Counted from the stretch's first letter, positions 7,373 to 17,015 are shown. The stretch is DNA of 64,000 nucleotides from Kribbella sp. CA-293567 (GCF_027627575.1 NZ_CP114065.1:1054001-1118000), one strand, 5' to 3'. The notes: generated from the letters alone by a model not told the origin. Numbers and translations are program-made.

Positions 7373-8691
7373 GTTACCTGGTCGTCGGTATCTCCCATCG
7401 CTCCGCCGACATCTCCGTGCTGGAGCGGGTCGCGCTCGACCAGGATGCAGCGACCAAGCTCGCGCTCGCGGTTCAGCACACCCCCGCGGTCTCCGAGTCG
7501 GCCGTGCTGGCCACCTGCAACCGTACCGAGGTCTACGCGAACGTCGACCGCTTCCACGCCGGCATGGACGAGGTCACCGCGATCCTGTCCGACATCACCG
7601 GCGTCCCGCTGCTGGACCTGGCCGAGCACCTCTACGTGCACTTCGAGGAAGGTGCCGTCGCGCACCTGTTCCAGGTCTCGGTCGGGCTGGACTCGATGGT
7701 CGTCGGCGAGAGCCAGATCCTCGGCCAGGTCAAGGAGTCGCTGCGCGTCGGCCAGGACCTGGAGACGATCGGTACCGGGCTGAACGCCCTTCTCCAGCAC
7801 GCTTTGCGGGTCGGCAAGCGGGCCCGCGCCGAGACCGGGATCGACTCGGCCGGCCGCTCGGTGGTCTCCGCCGGACTCGACTCCGTCGGCGGCTACGCAG
7901 GCCGCCGGGCGCTGATCGTCGGCGCCGGGTCGATGGCCTCGCTGGCCGCTCAGACCCTGCTCGCGGGCGGCGCGACCAGCGTCACCATCGCGAACCGCAA
8001 CTACGACCGTGCCGTGGCACTGGCCGACCGGATCGGCGGTACGGCGATCCGGCTGTCCGAGGTGCCCGCCGCGCTGGCCGAGGCCGACCTGGTCGTCTCC
8101 TGTACCGGGGCGCGTGGCGTCGTACTGACCGAGGACATGATCCGGAGCGCGACGGACGGGCGACCGTTCGGCGTACTGGACGTGGCCCTGCCCAGGGACG
8201 TCGACCCCGCCGCCGCCCGGATCCCGGGCGTCACGCTGGTCACGCTGGCCGACCTCGCCGGTACGGCGGGCGGCAGTGAGCACGACATCGACGAGGTACG
8301 CCGGATCGTCGGCGAGGAGACCGGTGCCTTCGAGGCGACCCGGCGCGCCGCTTCGGTGACGCCGACCGTGGTCGCGCTGCGGGCGATGGCCAGCGAGATG
8401 GTCGACGCCGAACTGGCCCGGCTGGACCGCAGGCTGCCCGGCCTCGACGACCTGCAGCGCGGTGAGGTCGCCCGGACCATCCGCCGGGTGGTCGACAAAG
8501 TGCTGCACACCCCGACTGTGCGAGTGAAGGAACTGGCCGCCGACCCCGGTGGCCCGACGTACGCCGACGCCCTGCGCGAACTGTTCGCGCTCGACCCGGC
8601 CACCGTCGACGCGGTCACCGCCCCCAAGGCGAAGACCTCCCACGAGACCACCGCCATCGCGGCGCAGACCACTGGAGGTGACCCCGCGTGA
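7369..8691 (+). CDS. hemA: Glutamyl-tRNA reductase
   Basis: 440 residues. It reduces glutamyl-tRNA to glutamate-1-semialdehyde with NADPH, the committing step of C5-pathway tetrapyrrole synthesis. The catalytic cysteine is Cys50 in the motif ATCNRTEVY. The SQILGQVKES block follows at about residue 117-127. The NADPH-binding Rossmann domain starts near RALIVGAGSMA (residue 180). A dimerisation helix domain lies at the C-terminus, where the last ~20 residues are Ala/Thr-rich. It is in the rex operon with ATGA and GTGA overlaps at both ends. The product goes to HemL, encoded 40 kb away in the same window. Confidence 0.97.
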   Translation: MSYLVVGISHRSADISVLERVALDQDAATKLALAVQHTPAVSESAVLATCNRTEVYANVDRFHAGMDEVTAILSDITGVPLLDLAEHLYVHFEEGAVAHLFQVSVGLDSMVVGESQILGQVKESLRVGQDLETIGTGLNALLQHALRVGKRARAETGIDSAGRSVVSAGLDSVGGYAGRRALIVGAGSMASLAAQTLLAGGATSVTIANRNYDRAVALADRIGGTAIRLSEVPAALAEADLVVSCTGARGVVLTEDMIRSATDGRPFGVLDVALPRDVDPAAARIPGVTLVTLADLAGTAGGSEHDIDEVRRIVGEETGAFEATRRAASVTPTVVALRAMASEMVDAELARLDRRLPGLDDLQRGEVARTIRRVVDKVLHTPTVRVKELAADPGGPTYADALRELFALDPATVDAVTAPKAKTSHETTAIAAQTTGGDPA

Positions 8692-9569
8692 TCCGGCTCG
8701 GTACCCGCAGGTCAGCGCTCGCAACGGCCCAGGCGAACGATGTCGCCGACCGGTTGCGCGCTGGAGGCCACGAGGTCGAACTCGTCCTCATCACCACCAC
8801 CGGCGACGTCAACCGCGCGCCACTGGAGCAGATCGGCGGCACCGGCGTCTTCGTCAGCGCGCTGCGCGACGCCCTGCTGGCCGGTGAGATCGACATCGCC
8901 GTGCACTCGCTGAAGGATCTGCCGACCACCCCGGAAACCGGGCTGACCCTCGGCGCGATCCCGCAGCGCGAGGATCCGCGCGACGTGCTGGTCGCCCGCG
9001 ACGGGCTGAGCCTGGGCGAGCTGCAGACCGGCGCGCTGGTCGGCACCGGTTCGCCGCGCCGGGTGGCGCAGCTGGAAGCGCTCGGGCTGGGCCTGGAGCT
9101 GACCGGGATCCGCGGCAACGTGGACACCCGGATCGCAATGGTCACCGATGGCAAACTGGACGCGGTCGTGCTCGCGAGGGCAGGGTTGGCCCGGTTGGGC
9201 CGGCTGTCGGAGGTGACCGAGACGCTCGATCCGATCCAGGTGCTGCCGGCACCCGGACAGGGTGCGCTGGGCATCGAGTGCCGCTCCGGCGACGACGCGG
9301 TACTGCGGGCGCTGGCGCCGCTGGACGATCCCGCGGTGCGCGCGGCGGTGACGGCCGAACGGCAGATGCTGGCCACGCTCGAGGCAGGGTGCACGGCTCC
9401 GGTCGGCGCGCTCGCCGAGGTGGTCGATGGTGAGGACGGGCCGGAGCTGTGGCTCCGGGGAGCGCTGGGCCAGGAGGGCGGCGTACGGCGGCTGTCGGCG
9501 AACGGGCCGGTGGACGATCCACACGCCCTGGGCCGCGCACTCGCGAACGAGTTGCTGGAGCGGACATGA
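8688..9569 (+). CDS. hemC: Porphobilinogen deaminase (hydroxymethylbilane synthase)
   Basis: 293 residues, close to the normal family length of about 310. It condenses four porphobilinogen molecules to hydroxymethylbilane. N-terminal signature IRLGTRRSALATAQA; KDLPT block near residue 83; the cysteine that carries the dipyrromethane cofactor is Cys235 in EAGCTAPVG. It starts with GTG inside the hemA stop (GTGA) and ends with its TGA inside the hemD start (ATGA), showing tight coupling within the rex-hem operon. Confidence 0.97.
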   Translation: MIRLGTRRSALATAQANDVADRLRAGGHEVELVLITTTGDVNRAPLEQIGGTGVFVSALRDALLAGEIDIAVHSLKDLPTTPETGLTLGAIPQREDPRDVLVARDGLSLGELQTGALVGTGSPRRVAQLEALGLGLELTGIRGNVDTRIAMVTDGKLDAVVLARAGLARLGRLSEVTETLDPIQVLPAPGQGALGIECRSGDDAVLRALAPLDDPAVRAAVTAERQMLATLEAGCTAPVGALAEVVDGEDGPELWLRGALGQEGGVRRLSANGPVDDPHALGRALANELLERT

Positions 9570-11320
9570 CACCGGCACGGGGAACGACACAGGCGAGCAC
9601 GAGCACTGGTACGAGCACGACGACGAGCAGCACAAGGGCAAAGGCGACAGCAGACGTGAGCAGCGCGAAGACAGCGGCCACCCCGGCACCCCAGAAGGTG
9701 CCGGCCAAGATCGCCGCCGGCACCACGACCGCGAAGCAGGCCAAGCCACTCGGCCACGTCACTTTCGTCGGCGTCGGCCCCGGTGACCCGTCCCTGCTGA
9801 CGATCGCGGGCCGTGAGGTGCTGGCCGGCGCCGACGCCGTCGTGGTCGAGGGACCTCAGCACGACGCGTTCCTCGGCTACTGCAAGCCGGGGGTCGAGGT
9901 GATCGACGGCTCCGGTGCCGAGGGCAGCCGGGCGCTGCGGGTCGCGGCCCGCGCGCGGCTGGTGGTGAAGACCGCCAAGACCTCGGCGAACGTGGTCCGC
10001 CTGCTCACCGGCGATCCGTTCACCTTCTCCAGTGGAGCCGAGGAAGCCGTTGCCTGCCGCAAGGCCGGGATCAACTTCAACGTGATTCCCGGGGTGAGCG
10101 AGGTCAGTGCCGTCCCGGCGTACGCGGGGATTCCGCTGACGATGAAGGGCGACCGTGAGGTCACCGTCCTCGACCTGGCCGAGGCCAAGCTCGACTTCGG
10201 CCGCCTGCACCCGAAGCAGACGCTGGTGCTGCTGAACGCCGTGGACGTGCTGAAGGAGACGGCCGCCGCACTGGTCGAGGCCGGCTTCGACGCCGGTACG
10301 CCGGTCGCCGCGACCGTCGGTGGGACGACCACCGCGCAGGCCAGCGTGGTCGGCACGCTCGGCACGATCGTGGCCGACCTGCGCGCCGCCAAGCTGGTCG
10401 GCGAGGCTGTGATCGTGGTCGGCTCCGTGGTCGATCAGCGCGAGGCGCTGTCCTGGTTCGAGACCAAGCCGCTGTTCGGCTGGCGGATCCTGGTGCCGCG
10501 CACCAAGGACCAAGCGGGCCCGCTGATGGACCGGCTGCGCCGCTACGGCGCGATGCCGGAGGAGGTGCCGACGATCTCGGTCGAGCCGCCGCGCAACCCG
10601 CAGCAGATGGACAAGGCCATCCGTGGCCTGGTCGAGGGCCGCTACGAGTGGGTCGCCTTCACCTCGGTGAACGCGGTCAAGGCGGTCCGGGAGAAGTTCG
10701 ACGAGTACGGGCTGGACGCGCGCGCGTTCTCCGGGCTGAAGATCGCCGCGGTCGGTGAGAAGACCGCCGAGTCGATCGCCGCCTGGGGCATCCGGCCGGA
10801 CCTGCTGCCCTCGGGTGAGCAGTCGGCGGCCGGGCTGGTCGAGGACTGGCCGCCGTTCGACGAGGTGCTCGACCCGATCAACCGGGTCTTCCTGCCGCGC
10901 GCCGACATCGCCACCGAGACGCTGGTGGCCGGCCTGACCGATCTGGGCTGGGAGGTCGACGACGTGACGGCGTACCGGACCGTCCGGGCCGCTCCGCCGC
11001 CCGCGCCGACCCGCGAGGCGATCAAGTCGGGCAAGTTCGACGCGGTCGTCTTCACCTCGTCCTCGACCGTGCGCAACCTGGTCGGCATCGCCGGCAAGCC
11101 GCACGCGTCGACGGTGATCGCGGTGATCGGGCCGGCGACGCTGAAGACGGCCGAGGAGCACGGCCTGCGGGTGGACGCGATGGCCGAGGCCCCGTCGGCC
11201 GAGGAGCTCGCGGACGCGCTGGCCCGGTTCGGTGCGGACCGGCGTGACACCATGGTCGAGGCGGGGGAGCCCGTCACCCGTCCGTCCGAGCGCCGCTCGG
11301 GCTCGCGCAGGAAGAGCTAG
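9566..11320 (+). CDS. hemD: Fused uroporphyrinogen-III methyltransferase-like / uroporphyrinogen-III synthase
   Basis: 584 residues from the ATG overlapping the hemC stop. Residues 1-60 are Thr/Ala/Lys-rich and probably disordered. About 65-300 form a SUMT/CobA-type methyltransferase domain ([45 protein letters not shown]). About 305-560 form the HemD synthase domain ([36 protein letters not shown]), which cyclises hydroxymethylbilane to uroporphyrinogen III. The fused layout is common in actinobacteria. The methyltransferase half deviates from active SUMT enzymes: the usual RLKGGDPFVFGRG reads [13 protein letters not shown]. Methyl transfer towards siroheme or B12 is therefore uncertain. The synthase role in the heme operon is firm. 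Confidence 0.93.
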   Translation: MTPARGTTQASTSTGTSTTTSSTRAKATADVSSAKTAATPAPQKVPAKIAAGTTTAKQAKPLGHVTFVGVGPGDPSLLTIAGREVLAGADAVVVEGPQHDAFLGYCKPGVEVIDGSGAEGSRALRVAARARLVVKTAKTSANVVRLLTGDPFTFSSGAEEAVACRKAGINFNVIPGVSEVSAVPAYAGIPLTMKGDREVTVLDLAEAKLDFGRLHPKQTLVLLNAVDVLKETAAALVEAGFDAGTPVAATVGGTTTAQASVVGTLGTIVADLRAAKLVGEAVIVVGSVVDQREALSWFETKPLFGWRILVPRTKDQAGPLMDRLRRYGAMPEEVPTISVEPPRNPQQMDKAIRGLVEGRYEWVAFTSVNAVKAVREKFDEYGLDARAFSGLKIAAVGEKTAESIAAWGIRPDLLPSGEQSAAGLVEDWPPFDEVLDPINRVFLPRADIATETLVAGLTDLGWEVDDVTAYRTVRAAPPPAPTREAIKSGKFDAVVFTSSSTVRNLVGIAGKPHASTVIAVIGPATLKTAEEHGLRVDAMAEAPSAEELADALARFGADRRDTMVEAGEPVTRPSERRSGSRRKS

Positions 11321-11328
11321 GTTTTCCG

Positions 11329-12312
11329 ATGTCCGATTTCCCGGGTGTGAGGCCGCGGCGGCTCCGGTCGTCCGCGGCGATGCGTCGGCTGGTCGCCGAG
11401 ACCACGATCGAGCCGCGGCAGCTGATCCTGCCGATGTTCGTCCGGGAGGGGGCGCGCGAGCCGATCGCGATCAGCTCGATGCCGGGCGTCTACCAGCACA
11501 CCCGCGACACCGCCCGCAAGGCCGTCGCCGAGGCGGCCCAGCTGGGCCTCGGTGGCGTGATGCTCTTCGGCGTCCCGTCGTCGAAGGACGAGACCGGCTC
11601 GGGCGGGATCGATCCGGACGGCATCCTCAACGTGGCGATCCGCGACGCGGTGTCCGAGGCCGGCGACGACCTGCTGGTGATGGCTGATCTCTGCCTCGAC
11701 GAGTTCACCTCGCACGGGCACTGCGGCGTCCTGGACTCCGCCGGCCGGGTCGACAACGACGCGACGCTCGCGCTCTACGCGGAGATGGGCGTCGCCCAGG
11801 CCTCCGCGGGCGCGCACGTCGTCGGTCCGTCCGGGATGATGGACGGTCAGGTCGGCGCGGTCCGCACCGCGCTGGACGGCGCGGGCTTCGAGGAGACGGT
11901 CATCCTCGCGTACGCCGCGAAGTACGCCTCGGCCTTCTTCGGCCCGTTCCGCGAAGCCGTCGACTCCTCGCTGCAGGGCGATCGCAAGACCTACCAGCAG
12001 GACCCGTCGAACGCCCGTGAGGCCATCCGCGAGGTCGACCTCGACCTGGCCGAAGGCGCCGACATGGTGATGGTGAAGCCGGCCCTGCCCTACCTGGACA
12101 TCGTCCGCCAGGTCCGCGACCACGTGAACGTCCCGGTCGCGGCGTACAACGTCTCCGGTGAGTACGCGATGCTCGAGGCCGCGGCCGCCAACGGCTGGAT
12201 CGACCGCGAACGAGGCATCCTGGAGATGCTGACCTCCATCCGCCGGGCCGGCGCCGACACGATCCTGACGTACTGGGCCGCCGAAGCGGTCCACCTGCTC
12301 GACCGCCGCTGA
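11329..12312 (+). CDS. hemB: Delta-aminolevulinic acid dehydratase (porphobilinogen synthase)
   Basis: 327 residues, full length. It joins two 5-aminolevulinate molecules to porphobilinogen. The two active-site lysines are K198 (YAAKYAS) and K250 ([12 protein letters not shown]). The metal loop reads [14 protein letters not shown], so of the three positions that are all Cys in zinc enzymes it has C122, D124 and C132: a mixed form between zinc-type and Mg-type loops. The gene lies 8 bp after hemD in the rex-hem operon. Confidence 0.96.
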   Translation: MSDFPGVRPRRLRSSAAMRRLVAETTIEPRQLILPMFVREGAREPIAISSMPGVYQHTRDTARKAVAEAAQLGLGGVMLFGVPSSKDETGSGGIDPDGILNVAIRDAVSEAGDDLLVMADLCLDEFTSHGHCGVLDSAGRVDNDATLALYAEMGVAQASAGAHVVGPSGMMDGQVGAVRTALDGAGFEETVILAYAAKYASAFFGPFREAVDSSLQGDRKTYQQDPSNAREAIREVDLDLAEGADMVMVKPALPYLDIVRQVRDHVNVPVAAYNVSGEYAMLEAAAANGWIDRERGILEMLTSIRRAGADTILTYWAAEAVHLLDRR

Positions 12313-12317
12313 CTCCG

Positions 12318-12761
12318 TTGGCCGGGACGCGGGTCAGCCGGGAGAACCTCGGCGCCTGGATCCTCAAGTGCAACCCCAGGGTCACCGACCTGACGGCGCT
12401 GATGGAGCAGGGCGTAGCTACTTGGTGCGTCCAGCCGAACTACCGCTCAGCCCTCTTCGCACCCGGCCAACCTGCCCTGCTGTGGGTCAGCGGTCCCGCG
12501 AAGGCCGTCCCGACCCCTGGCATCTGGGCAACCGGCCAACTGACAGGCCCTGCCGACTGGCGGCCGCCGTCCCCGGCCGACCCGCCGAAGTACGTCGTTC
12601 CTCTGGAGCTGACGTTCCTCCATGCCCCGCTGCCCAGAACCGTGCTGGTGGACCATCCAGCTCTGACAGCCCTCGAAGTCCTCAACCAGCCGCAGATGAG
12701 CAACCCGAGCTTCGCGACCCGCGCTCAGTACGGCGCTCTTCAGGATTTGCTGAACGACTAG
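12318..12761 (+). CDS. EVE-domain (PUA-like) protein
   Basis: 147 residues from a TTG, beginning 5 bp after the hemB stop, so probably read with the heme operon. The sequence follows the EVE fold: WILKCNP at the N-terminus, a central ALLWVSGPAKAVPTPGIWATGQLTG core, and a C-terminal LEVLNQPQMSNPSFAT-like segment. EVE domains belong to the PUA superfamily and bind modified bases in nucleic acid; they occur in RNA modification and defence contexts. No catalytic residues are expected. The target and the link to heme synthesis are unknown. It converges with the CPBP gene with a 13-bp gap. Confidence 0.7.
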   Translation: MAGTRVSRENLGAWILKCNPRVTDLTALMEQGVATWCVQPNYRSALFAPGQPALLWVSGPAKAVPTPGIWATGQLTGPADWRPPSPADPPKYVVPLELTFLHAPLPRTVLVDHPALTALEVLNQPQMSNPSFATRAQYGALQDLLND

Positions 12762-12774
12762 CGGTTCGGCCGGC

Positions 12775-13767
12775 TCAGTGGGAGAAGTTGTGGTGACCGG
12801 CTGCAGCAGGCGGCCAGTGGGTCGGGCCGGGGATGGGGGCAGAGGCGGGCGGGGTGAGGTGGGTAGCTAGTTTGCGCCGCTTCGCGAGGTGGAGGAGGGC
12901 GACGGTGACCAGCACGGTCAAGGTGGCGTCCAAGAGGGCCAGGGACCAGGGGAGGTCGGCGGCGGTTTCGTCGGAGGAGAGGCCGCCGGTGTAGGCGGCT
13001 GCGGCGGCGAAGGCGAGGACGTTGTTCATGACGTGAAGGGCGACGGCGGCTTCGATGCCGCCGGTGCGGATGGTCAGCCAGCCGGCTGAGAGGCCGAAGA
13101 CGGTGAGGGTGGCGAAGCCCCACGGCGTACCCCAGCCGTGGGCTGCCGCGAACAGGATGGCCTGCGGGATCACCACCAGGACGGGGGAGCGCAGGAAGCT
13201 GCCGGTTGCCTGGAGCAACCAGCCGCGGAAGACGTACTCCTCGGCGGCGGCCTGGAAGGGGACCAGACAGATGATCATCGCGAGGCCGGTGAGGAAGGTT
13301 CCCCAGCCGACCCAGGGGGCGTCTTCCGGTTCGATGAGGAAAGAGGTGATCAGGAGCAGGGTGGTGGGGATGGCGGCGACGGCCAGGCAAGTTCGGAGCC
13401 AGGACCAGCGGAGGTGGCCGACGACCGAGGACAGCGAACCCCAGCGGCGTTTCTGCACCCAGCGAGCGGCCAGGGCGACGGCGGGCAGCGCCATCGCGGT
13501 GACGACGAGCAGCAGCGCGGTGTCGGCGATCTCGCCGAAGACCGGCCAGTCGTCGGCGTCCAGCGGTACGTCGAAGATCTCGGCGATGATCATCGCCACC
13601 CCGATGATCACCAGTCCTCCGATCAGCGCCAGGCCGAGCATCACGAAGGTCCCGAGGATCGGTCGCCACCAGCTGTGCCGGCCGACGACCCGGGCGAGCC
13701 GCGCGTACGAGACCGGTTCCGCCGGTTGCCCGGCCGTGAGGGGTGTTGCCGTCTGCTCGATTGTCAT
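12775..13767 (-). CDS. CPBP-family intramembrane metalloprotease
   Basis: 330 residues from ATG 13767 (a GTG at 13815 would add 16). Multi-spanning membrane protein with about seven hydrophobic helices. The Abi/CPBP motif 1 is AAEEYVFRGWLLQ (EExxxR), a second conserved block lies around AAHGWGTPWGF, and the third is HVMNNVLAF. These residues form the glutamic/metal-type active site of Rce1-like intramembrane proteases. A cytoplasmic, Pro-rich tail ends in HHNFSH. The natural substrate is unknown. It is divergent from the histidine kinase at 13863 and convergent with the EVE gene. Confidence 0.85.
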   Translation of the reverse strand: MTIEQTATPLTAGQPAEPVSYARLARVVGRHSWWRPILGTFVMLGLALIGGLVIIGVAMIIAEIFDVPLDADDWPVFGEIADTALLLVVTAMALPAVALAARWVQKRRWGSLSSVVGHLRWSWLRTCLAVAAIPTTLLLITSFLIEPEDAPWVGWGTFLTGLAMIICLVPFQAAAEEYVFRGWLLQATGSFLRSPVLVVIPQAILFAAAHGWGTPWGFATLTVFGLSAGWLTIRTGGIEAAVALHVMNNVLAFAAAAAYTGGLSSDETAADLPWSLALLDATLTVLVTVALLHLAKRRKLATHLTPPASAPIPGPTHWPPAAAGHHNFSH

Positions 13768-13862
13768 GGCTTCAGCATGTCGACGGACGGCCGCGAGGGC
13801 GTCAGCCTCGGGCACGACAGGTCCCTCTATCTCTGGGTAGAGGCGCTTATGCTTCGGCTCTG

Positions 13863-15884
13863 ATGGAACCTCTCCGCAACTGGCTGCTGCCTGCCGTCCT
13901 GGGGATCGCCTGGGTCGCGGCGACGCCCGGATTGACGGCCTTCGGCGGAACTCCGATGACCGGCAGGGACTTCGTCATCGGCAGCGCCGCGTCCGTGGTG
14001 GCCGTGATCGCGTTGGGTTTCCGCCGGCGTACGCCGCTCGCGGCCCTCGGCGTGGTGACCCTCGTGACGGTACTCGGTCAGTTGGCGACCTCACCCGACG
14101 CGCTCGGCGTTCTGCCGGCCGAAGGGATTGTCCTGTACTCCGTCGCGGTGCGCTGCAGTCCGGCAGTCAGCCGTCGGGCAGCTGCGGCGCTGCTGGCCGT
14201 GAAAACCGTTGCGTCGTTGGGTTTCTTCGGTCTCGGGGTGGACTTCGCTCTCGAGTCCGTGGGCAATCTCGTTCTCTACGTCGTCATCCTGGCCGGCGGG
14301 CAGAACCGCCGACGCCGGCTGCTCGCGCGCGAGCGAGCTGCCCAGCAGGTGCGCGATGCCGAGGAGCGCAGACGCAACGCGGCCGCCGTCGAGCGACACC
14401 GGCTGGCTCGCGAGCTGCACGACGTCAGCGCCCATCACCTCACCTCGATCGTCGTCAGTGGCAGCGCAGCGGAACGGTTGATCGATCGCCGGCCCGAACT
14501 CGCCGACGAGGCCCTCGCGTACGCCGCTCGCACGGGCCGGGAGACGCTGGAGTCGTTGCGTCGCCTGGTGGCGGTGCTGGAAACCGGCGAACGTGACCAG
14601 GACGAGCCGCTCGGCGGACGGATCGCGGAGCTGGCTGAAGCCTTCACCCGGTTGGGGCAGCAGGTCTTGGTCGAGGTCACGCCCGAACTGACGGGGCCGG
14701 TGGCCGAAGCGACTTTCGGCATCGTCCGGGAGTCGCTGACCAACACGCTGCGACATGCGCCGGGCGCCGCCGTACGGGTGCTGGTTTCGCAGCACGGCGA
14801 CCGAGTCGACGTCCTGGTGGAGAACGGTCAGGCCACCGCGGCCCCGCAGGCCGGCCAGGGAAGCGGGCGAGGAATCGGCGGAATGAGAGACCGTGCCGAA
14901 GCCGTCGGCGGGACTCTCTCCGCAGGCCCAGGCCCGGACAATACGTGGCAGGTCAAGGCGAGCTTTCCGCTGGTCGCGGCGTACGAGGGAGCTGTGGACG
15001 GTTCCGCTGCCGCCGGTACGCCGTCGTCGGGGGTCGCGGGGCAGCCGTCCCGGCGGGTGGCCGAGAAGTGGCAGGATCGGTGGTTGTCCGACGTCGGGGT
15101 CGTGCTCACGGTCACGGCGACGGGGGTGGGTGGAACGGCTGCGCTGATCTTCGACGAAGTACCGGAGGGGCGGCCGGTAGCGGTCTACCTGGCATTGCTG
15201 GTGGCACTGATTCCTGGCCTGGTTCTGCTCGAGCGGCGGATCCGGCCGTGGTTGGTGCTGGCCGGAGTCACGGCTTCCTGCGCGCTCTGGCCGGTCGCGA
15301 TCGGTTTCGGGTTGCTGCCTGACGAGCTCGCTCCGGCGTTGGCGATGTGTGTCGGAGCTTTGATGGCAGCGGTCTATGCGGTGGCGGTGTACGCGCCCGA
15401 CGCGAACCAGACCGTGGCATCGGTCGCGGTGGCCGCGGGTGGGTTCGGCCTCGCGGCGGGCGTCCTGGCGATGATCACTGCTACGGAAGAAGACATGTCC
15501 GGCACGGAGTTCGGCGGTTTCATGAGCACCCTGGTCACCATCGCGCTGGCGGTTCCGCTGCTGGTCTGCTGGGCGGCCGGAGCCTTCGTCCGGAGACGAC
15601 GGAGCCGGCGGCTGGATCACCGTGGCCGGGAGCTTGCCGAGTTGGTCCGGGCGAGCGAGGCCGAAGTACACGCTGAGCGGCAGCGGATCGCCACCGGCCT
15701 GCACGGCACCGTGCTGACCCGGACGAGCCGGATGATCGCTCTTGCGGAGGCCGGGCAGATCGATGGTGTCACCGCCGAGGCGAGGTCCGCGCTGACCGCG
15801 ATGCGCGAACTTCTCGAAACCCTGGACGAGCCCGGCACCGTGGCCCCTCGTACCCCGCAACCGATCGGCAAGGAGTTGATCTGA
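13863..15884 (+). CDS. Two-module sensor histidine kinase (second module lacks ATPase domain)
   Basis: 673 residues. The first half is a normal NarL-type kinase: several membrane helices (about 5-150), a HisKA_3 dimerisation domain with phospho-acceptor H186 (LARELHDVSAHHL), then a HATPase domain (ESLTNTLRHA; GRGIGGMRDRAEAVGG). The second half repeats the plan: further membrane helices (about 415-570) and a DHp-like helix pair with H614 (RIATGLHGTVLTR), but the protein ends without an ATPase domain. The response regulator gene overlaps by 1 bp (TGATG). No strong ribosome-binding site precedes ATG 13863, and a TATGCT at 13849 suggests a leaderless transcript. The stimulus is unknown. Confidence 0.88.
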   Translation: MEPLRNWLLPAVLGIAWVAATPGLTAFGGTPMTGRDFVIGSAASVVAVIALGFRRRTPLAALGVVTLVTVLGQLATSPDALGVLPAEGIVLYSVAVRCSPAVSRRAAAALLAVKTVASLGFFGLGVDFALESVGNLVLYVVILAGGQNRRRRLLARERAAQQVRDAEERRRNAAAVERHRLARELHDVSAHHLTSIVVSGSAAERLIDRRPELADEALAYAARTGRETLESLRRLVAVLETGERDQDEPLGGRIAELAEAFTRLGQQVLVEVTPELTGPVAEATFGIVRESLTNTLRHAPGAAVRVLVSQHGDRVDVLVENGQATAAPQAGQGSGRGIGGMRDRAEAVGGTLSAGPGPDNTWQVKASFPLVAAYEGAVDGSAAAGTPSSGVAGQPSRRVAEKWQDRWLSDVGVVLTVTATGVGGTAALIFDEVPEGRPVAVYLALLVALIPGLVLLERRIRPWLVLAGVTASCALWPVAIGFGLLPDELAPALAMCVGALMAAVYAVAVYAPDANQTVASVAVAAGGFGLAAGVLAMITATEEDMSGTEFGGFMSTLVTIALAVPLLVCWAAGAFVRRRRSRRLDHRGRELAELVRASEAEVHAERQRIATGLHGTVLTRTSRMIALAEAGQIDGVTAEARSALTAMRELLETLDEPGTVAPRTPQPIGKELI

Positions 15885-16540
15885 TGTCTGTTCGGGTGCT
15901 GGTGGTGGACGACCAGGCGGTCGTTCGGGCCGGGTTCGCGGCGATCGTCGATGCCGAGCAGGATCTGACCGTCGTCGGGCAGGCGGGAGATGGCGCGAAG
16001 GCCGTGTCGCTGGCAGCTGAAGTGGATCCCGACGTGGTGCTGATGGACATCCGGATGCCTGGGCTGGACGGGCTTTCGGCGACGCGACTGCTGACCGGAC
16101 TGGGCGAGCGGCCGCGGGTACTGGTGCTCACCACCTTCGACCTCGACGAGTACGTGTACGAGGCGTTGCGGTCGGGCGCGTCCGGGTTCCTGCTGAAGGA
16201 CGCACGGGCCGAGGACCTGCTGACGGCGATCCGGGTGATCGCGGCGGGCGACGGGATGCTCGCGCCGGCGGTGACGGGACGGTTGATCCAGGCCTTCGCC
16301 AAAGGCGGCCCGGCGATCGGGATGAACGCGGTACTGGAGAAGCTGACGCCGCGGGAGCTCGAAGTACTGACGCTGGTGGCGGCTGGACTGAGCAACGCGG
16401 AGATCGGCGAGAAGCTCGGGGTGACGGTCGGAACCGTCAAGACGCACGTCAACGCGCTGCTCGCCAAGATCGGAGCCAGAGACCGGGTGCAGGCAACGAT
16501 CATGGCCTACGACCTCGGCCTGGTCCGGCCGCGCGGCTGA
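15884..16540 (+). CDS. NarL/FixJ-family response regulator
   Basis: 218 residues. Receiver domain (about 1-120) with phospho-acceptor D55 (VLMDIRMPGLDG) and the conserved lysine in FLLKDA. A LuxR-type helix-turn-helix covers about 150-210 (LTPRELEVLTLVAAGLSN). It is co-transcribed with the two-module kinase through a TGATG overlap and is the obvious partner. Its target genes cannot be named; the adjacent CPBP gene or the small membrane protein at 16614 are candidates by position only. Confidence 0.95.
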   Translation: MSVRVLVVDDQAVVRAGFAAIVDAEQDLTVVGQAGDGAKAVSLAAEVDPDVVLMDIRMPGLDGLSATRLLTGLGERPRVLVLTTFDLDEYVYEALRSGASGFLLKDARAEDLLTAIRVIAAGDGMLAPAVTGRLIQAFAKGGPAIGMNAVLEKLTPRELEVLTLVAAGLSNAEIGEKLGVTVGTVKTHVNALLAKIGARDRVQATIMAYDLGLVRPRG

Positions 16541-16541
16541 C

Positions 16542-16557
16542 TGCCCGCCGGCGGGCA
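16542..16557. promoter_or_regulatory. Perfect 16-bp palindrome TGCCCGCCGGCGGGCA
   Basis: It sits 1 bp after the stop of the response regulator and 57 bp before the small membrane-protein gene. Perfect dyad symmetry with no T-run: it could be an operator for the following gene or a short hairpin. Confidence 0.45.
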
Positions 16558-16613
16558 ACTGCATTTGGCCGGGTCGGTCAGGATGAGTGTTCACTGGCTG
16601 AGGAGGGCGTGGG

Positions 16614-17015
16614 ATGGGCGAGGCGGGTGCGGTGGAGCAGAAGATGCGGGCGCGTGGGTGGTGGTTGGCCGGATGGTACGGGCTTTGGGTCGGTGTCAAT
16701 CTGCTGCTGGGAGTGGTGTTCGCCTATCCGTTGCTGATCGTGCTGACGATCGCGTTGCACGCCCGCGCCATGCTGTTCGATCGTCCCGACTCGCCGTTCA
16801 TGCCGAAGGAGATCGAGGGCGGTGAGGCGGACGGTGCGGTGGCGTTCGGGGTGGTGCTGCTGATCGTGATGCTGCTGGTGGCGCTCGGGAGCAACTGGCC
16901 GGTGATCCGCCGCCTCCGGCTGCGAACGCGGGCCGCGAAGGCGGGGATCGTGCTGATGACCTTGGTGCTGATCGCGGGGTCGGCCCGGCTGCTGTTTCCG
17001 CTGTTCGTCGCCTAG
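16614..17015 (+). CDS. Small three-helix membrane protein, unknown function
   Basis: 133 residues with three clear hydrophobic helices at about 16-50, 75-92 and 108-130, a basic stretch (RRLRLRTRAAK) between helices 2 and 3, and a short acidic loop. A GAGGAGGG ribosome-binding site lies about 5 bp before the ATG. I do not recognise a family. It follows a two-component system and ends 22 bp from a converging ABC-transporter gene. Confidence 0.7.
   Translation: MGEAGAVEQKMRARGWWLAGWYGLWVGVNLLLGVVFAYPLLIVLTIALHARAMLFDRPDSPFMPKEIEGGEADGAVAFGVVLLIVMLLVALGSNWPVIRRLRLRTRAAKAGIVLMTLVLIAGSARLLFPLFVA

Noticed and set aside
8615..11161. 848-codon minus-strand frame opposite hemC/hemD
   Set aside because: Antisense shadow of two firmly identified heme genes; Arg/Gly/His-rich composition without domains.
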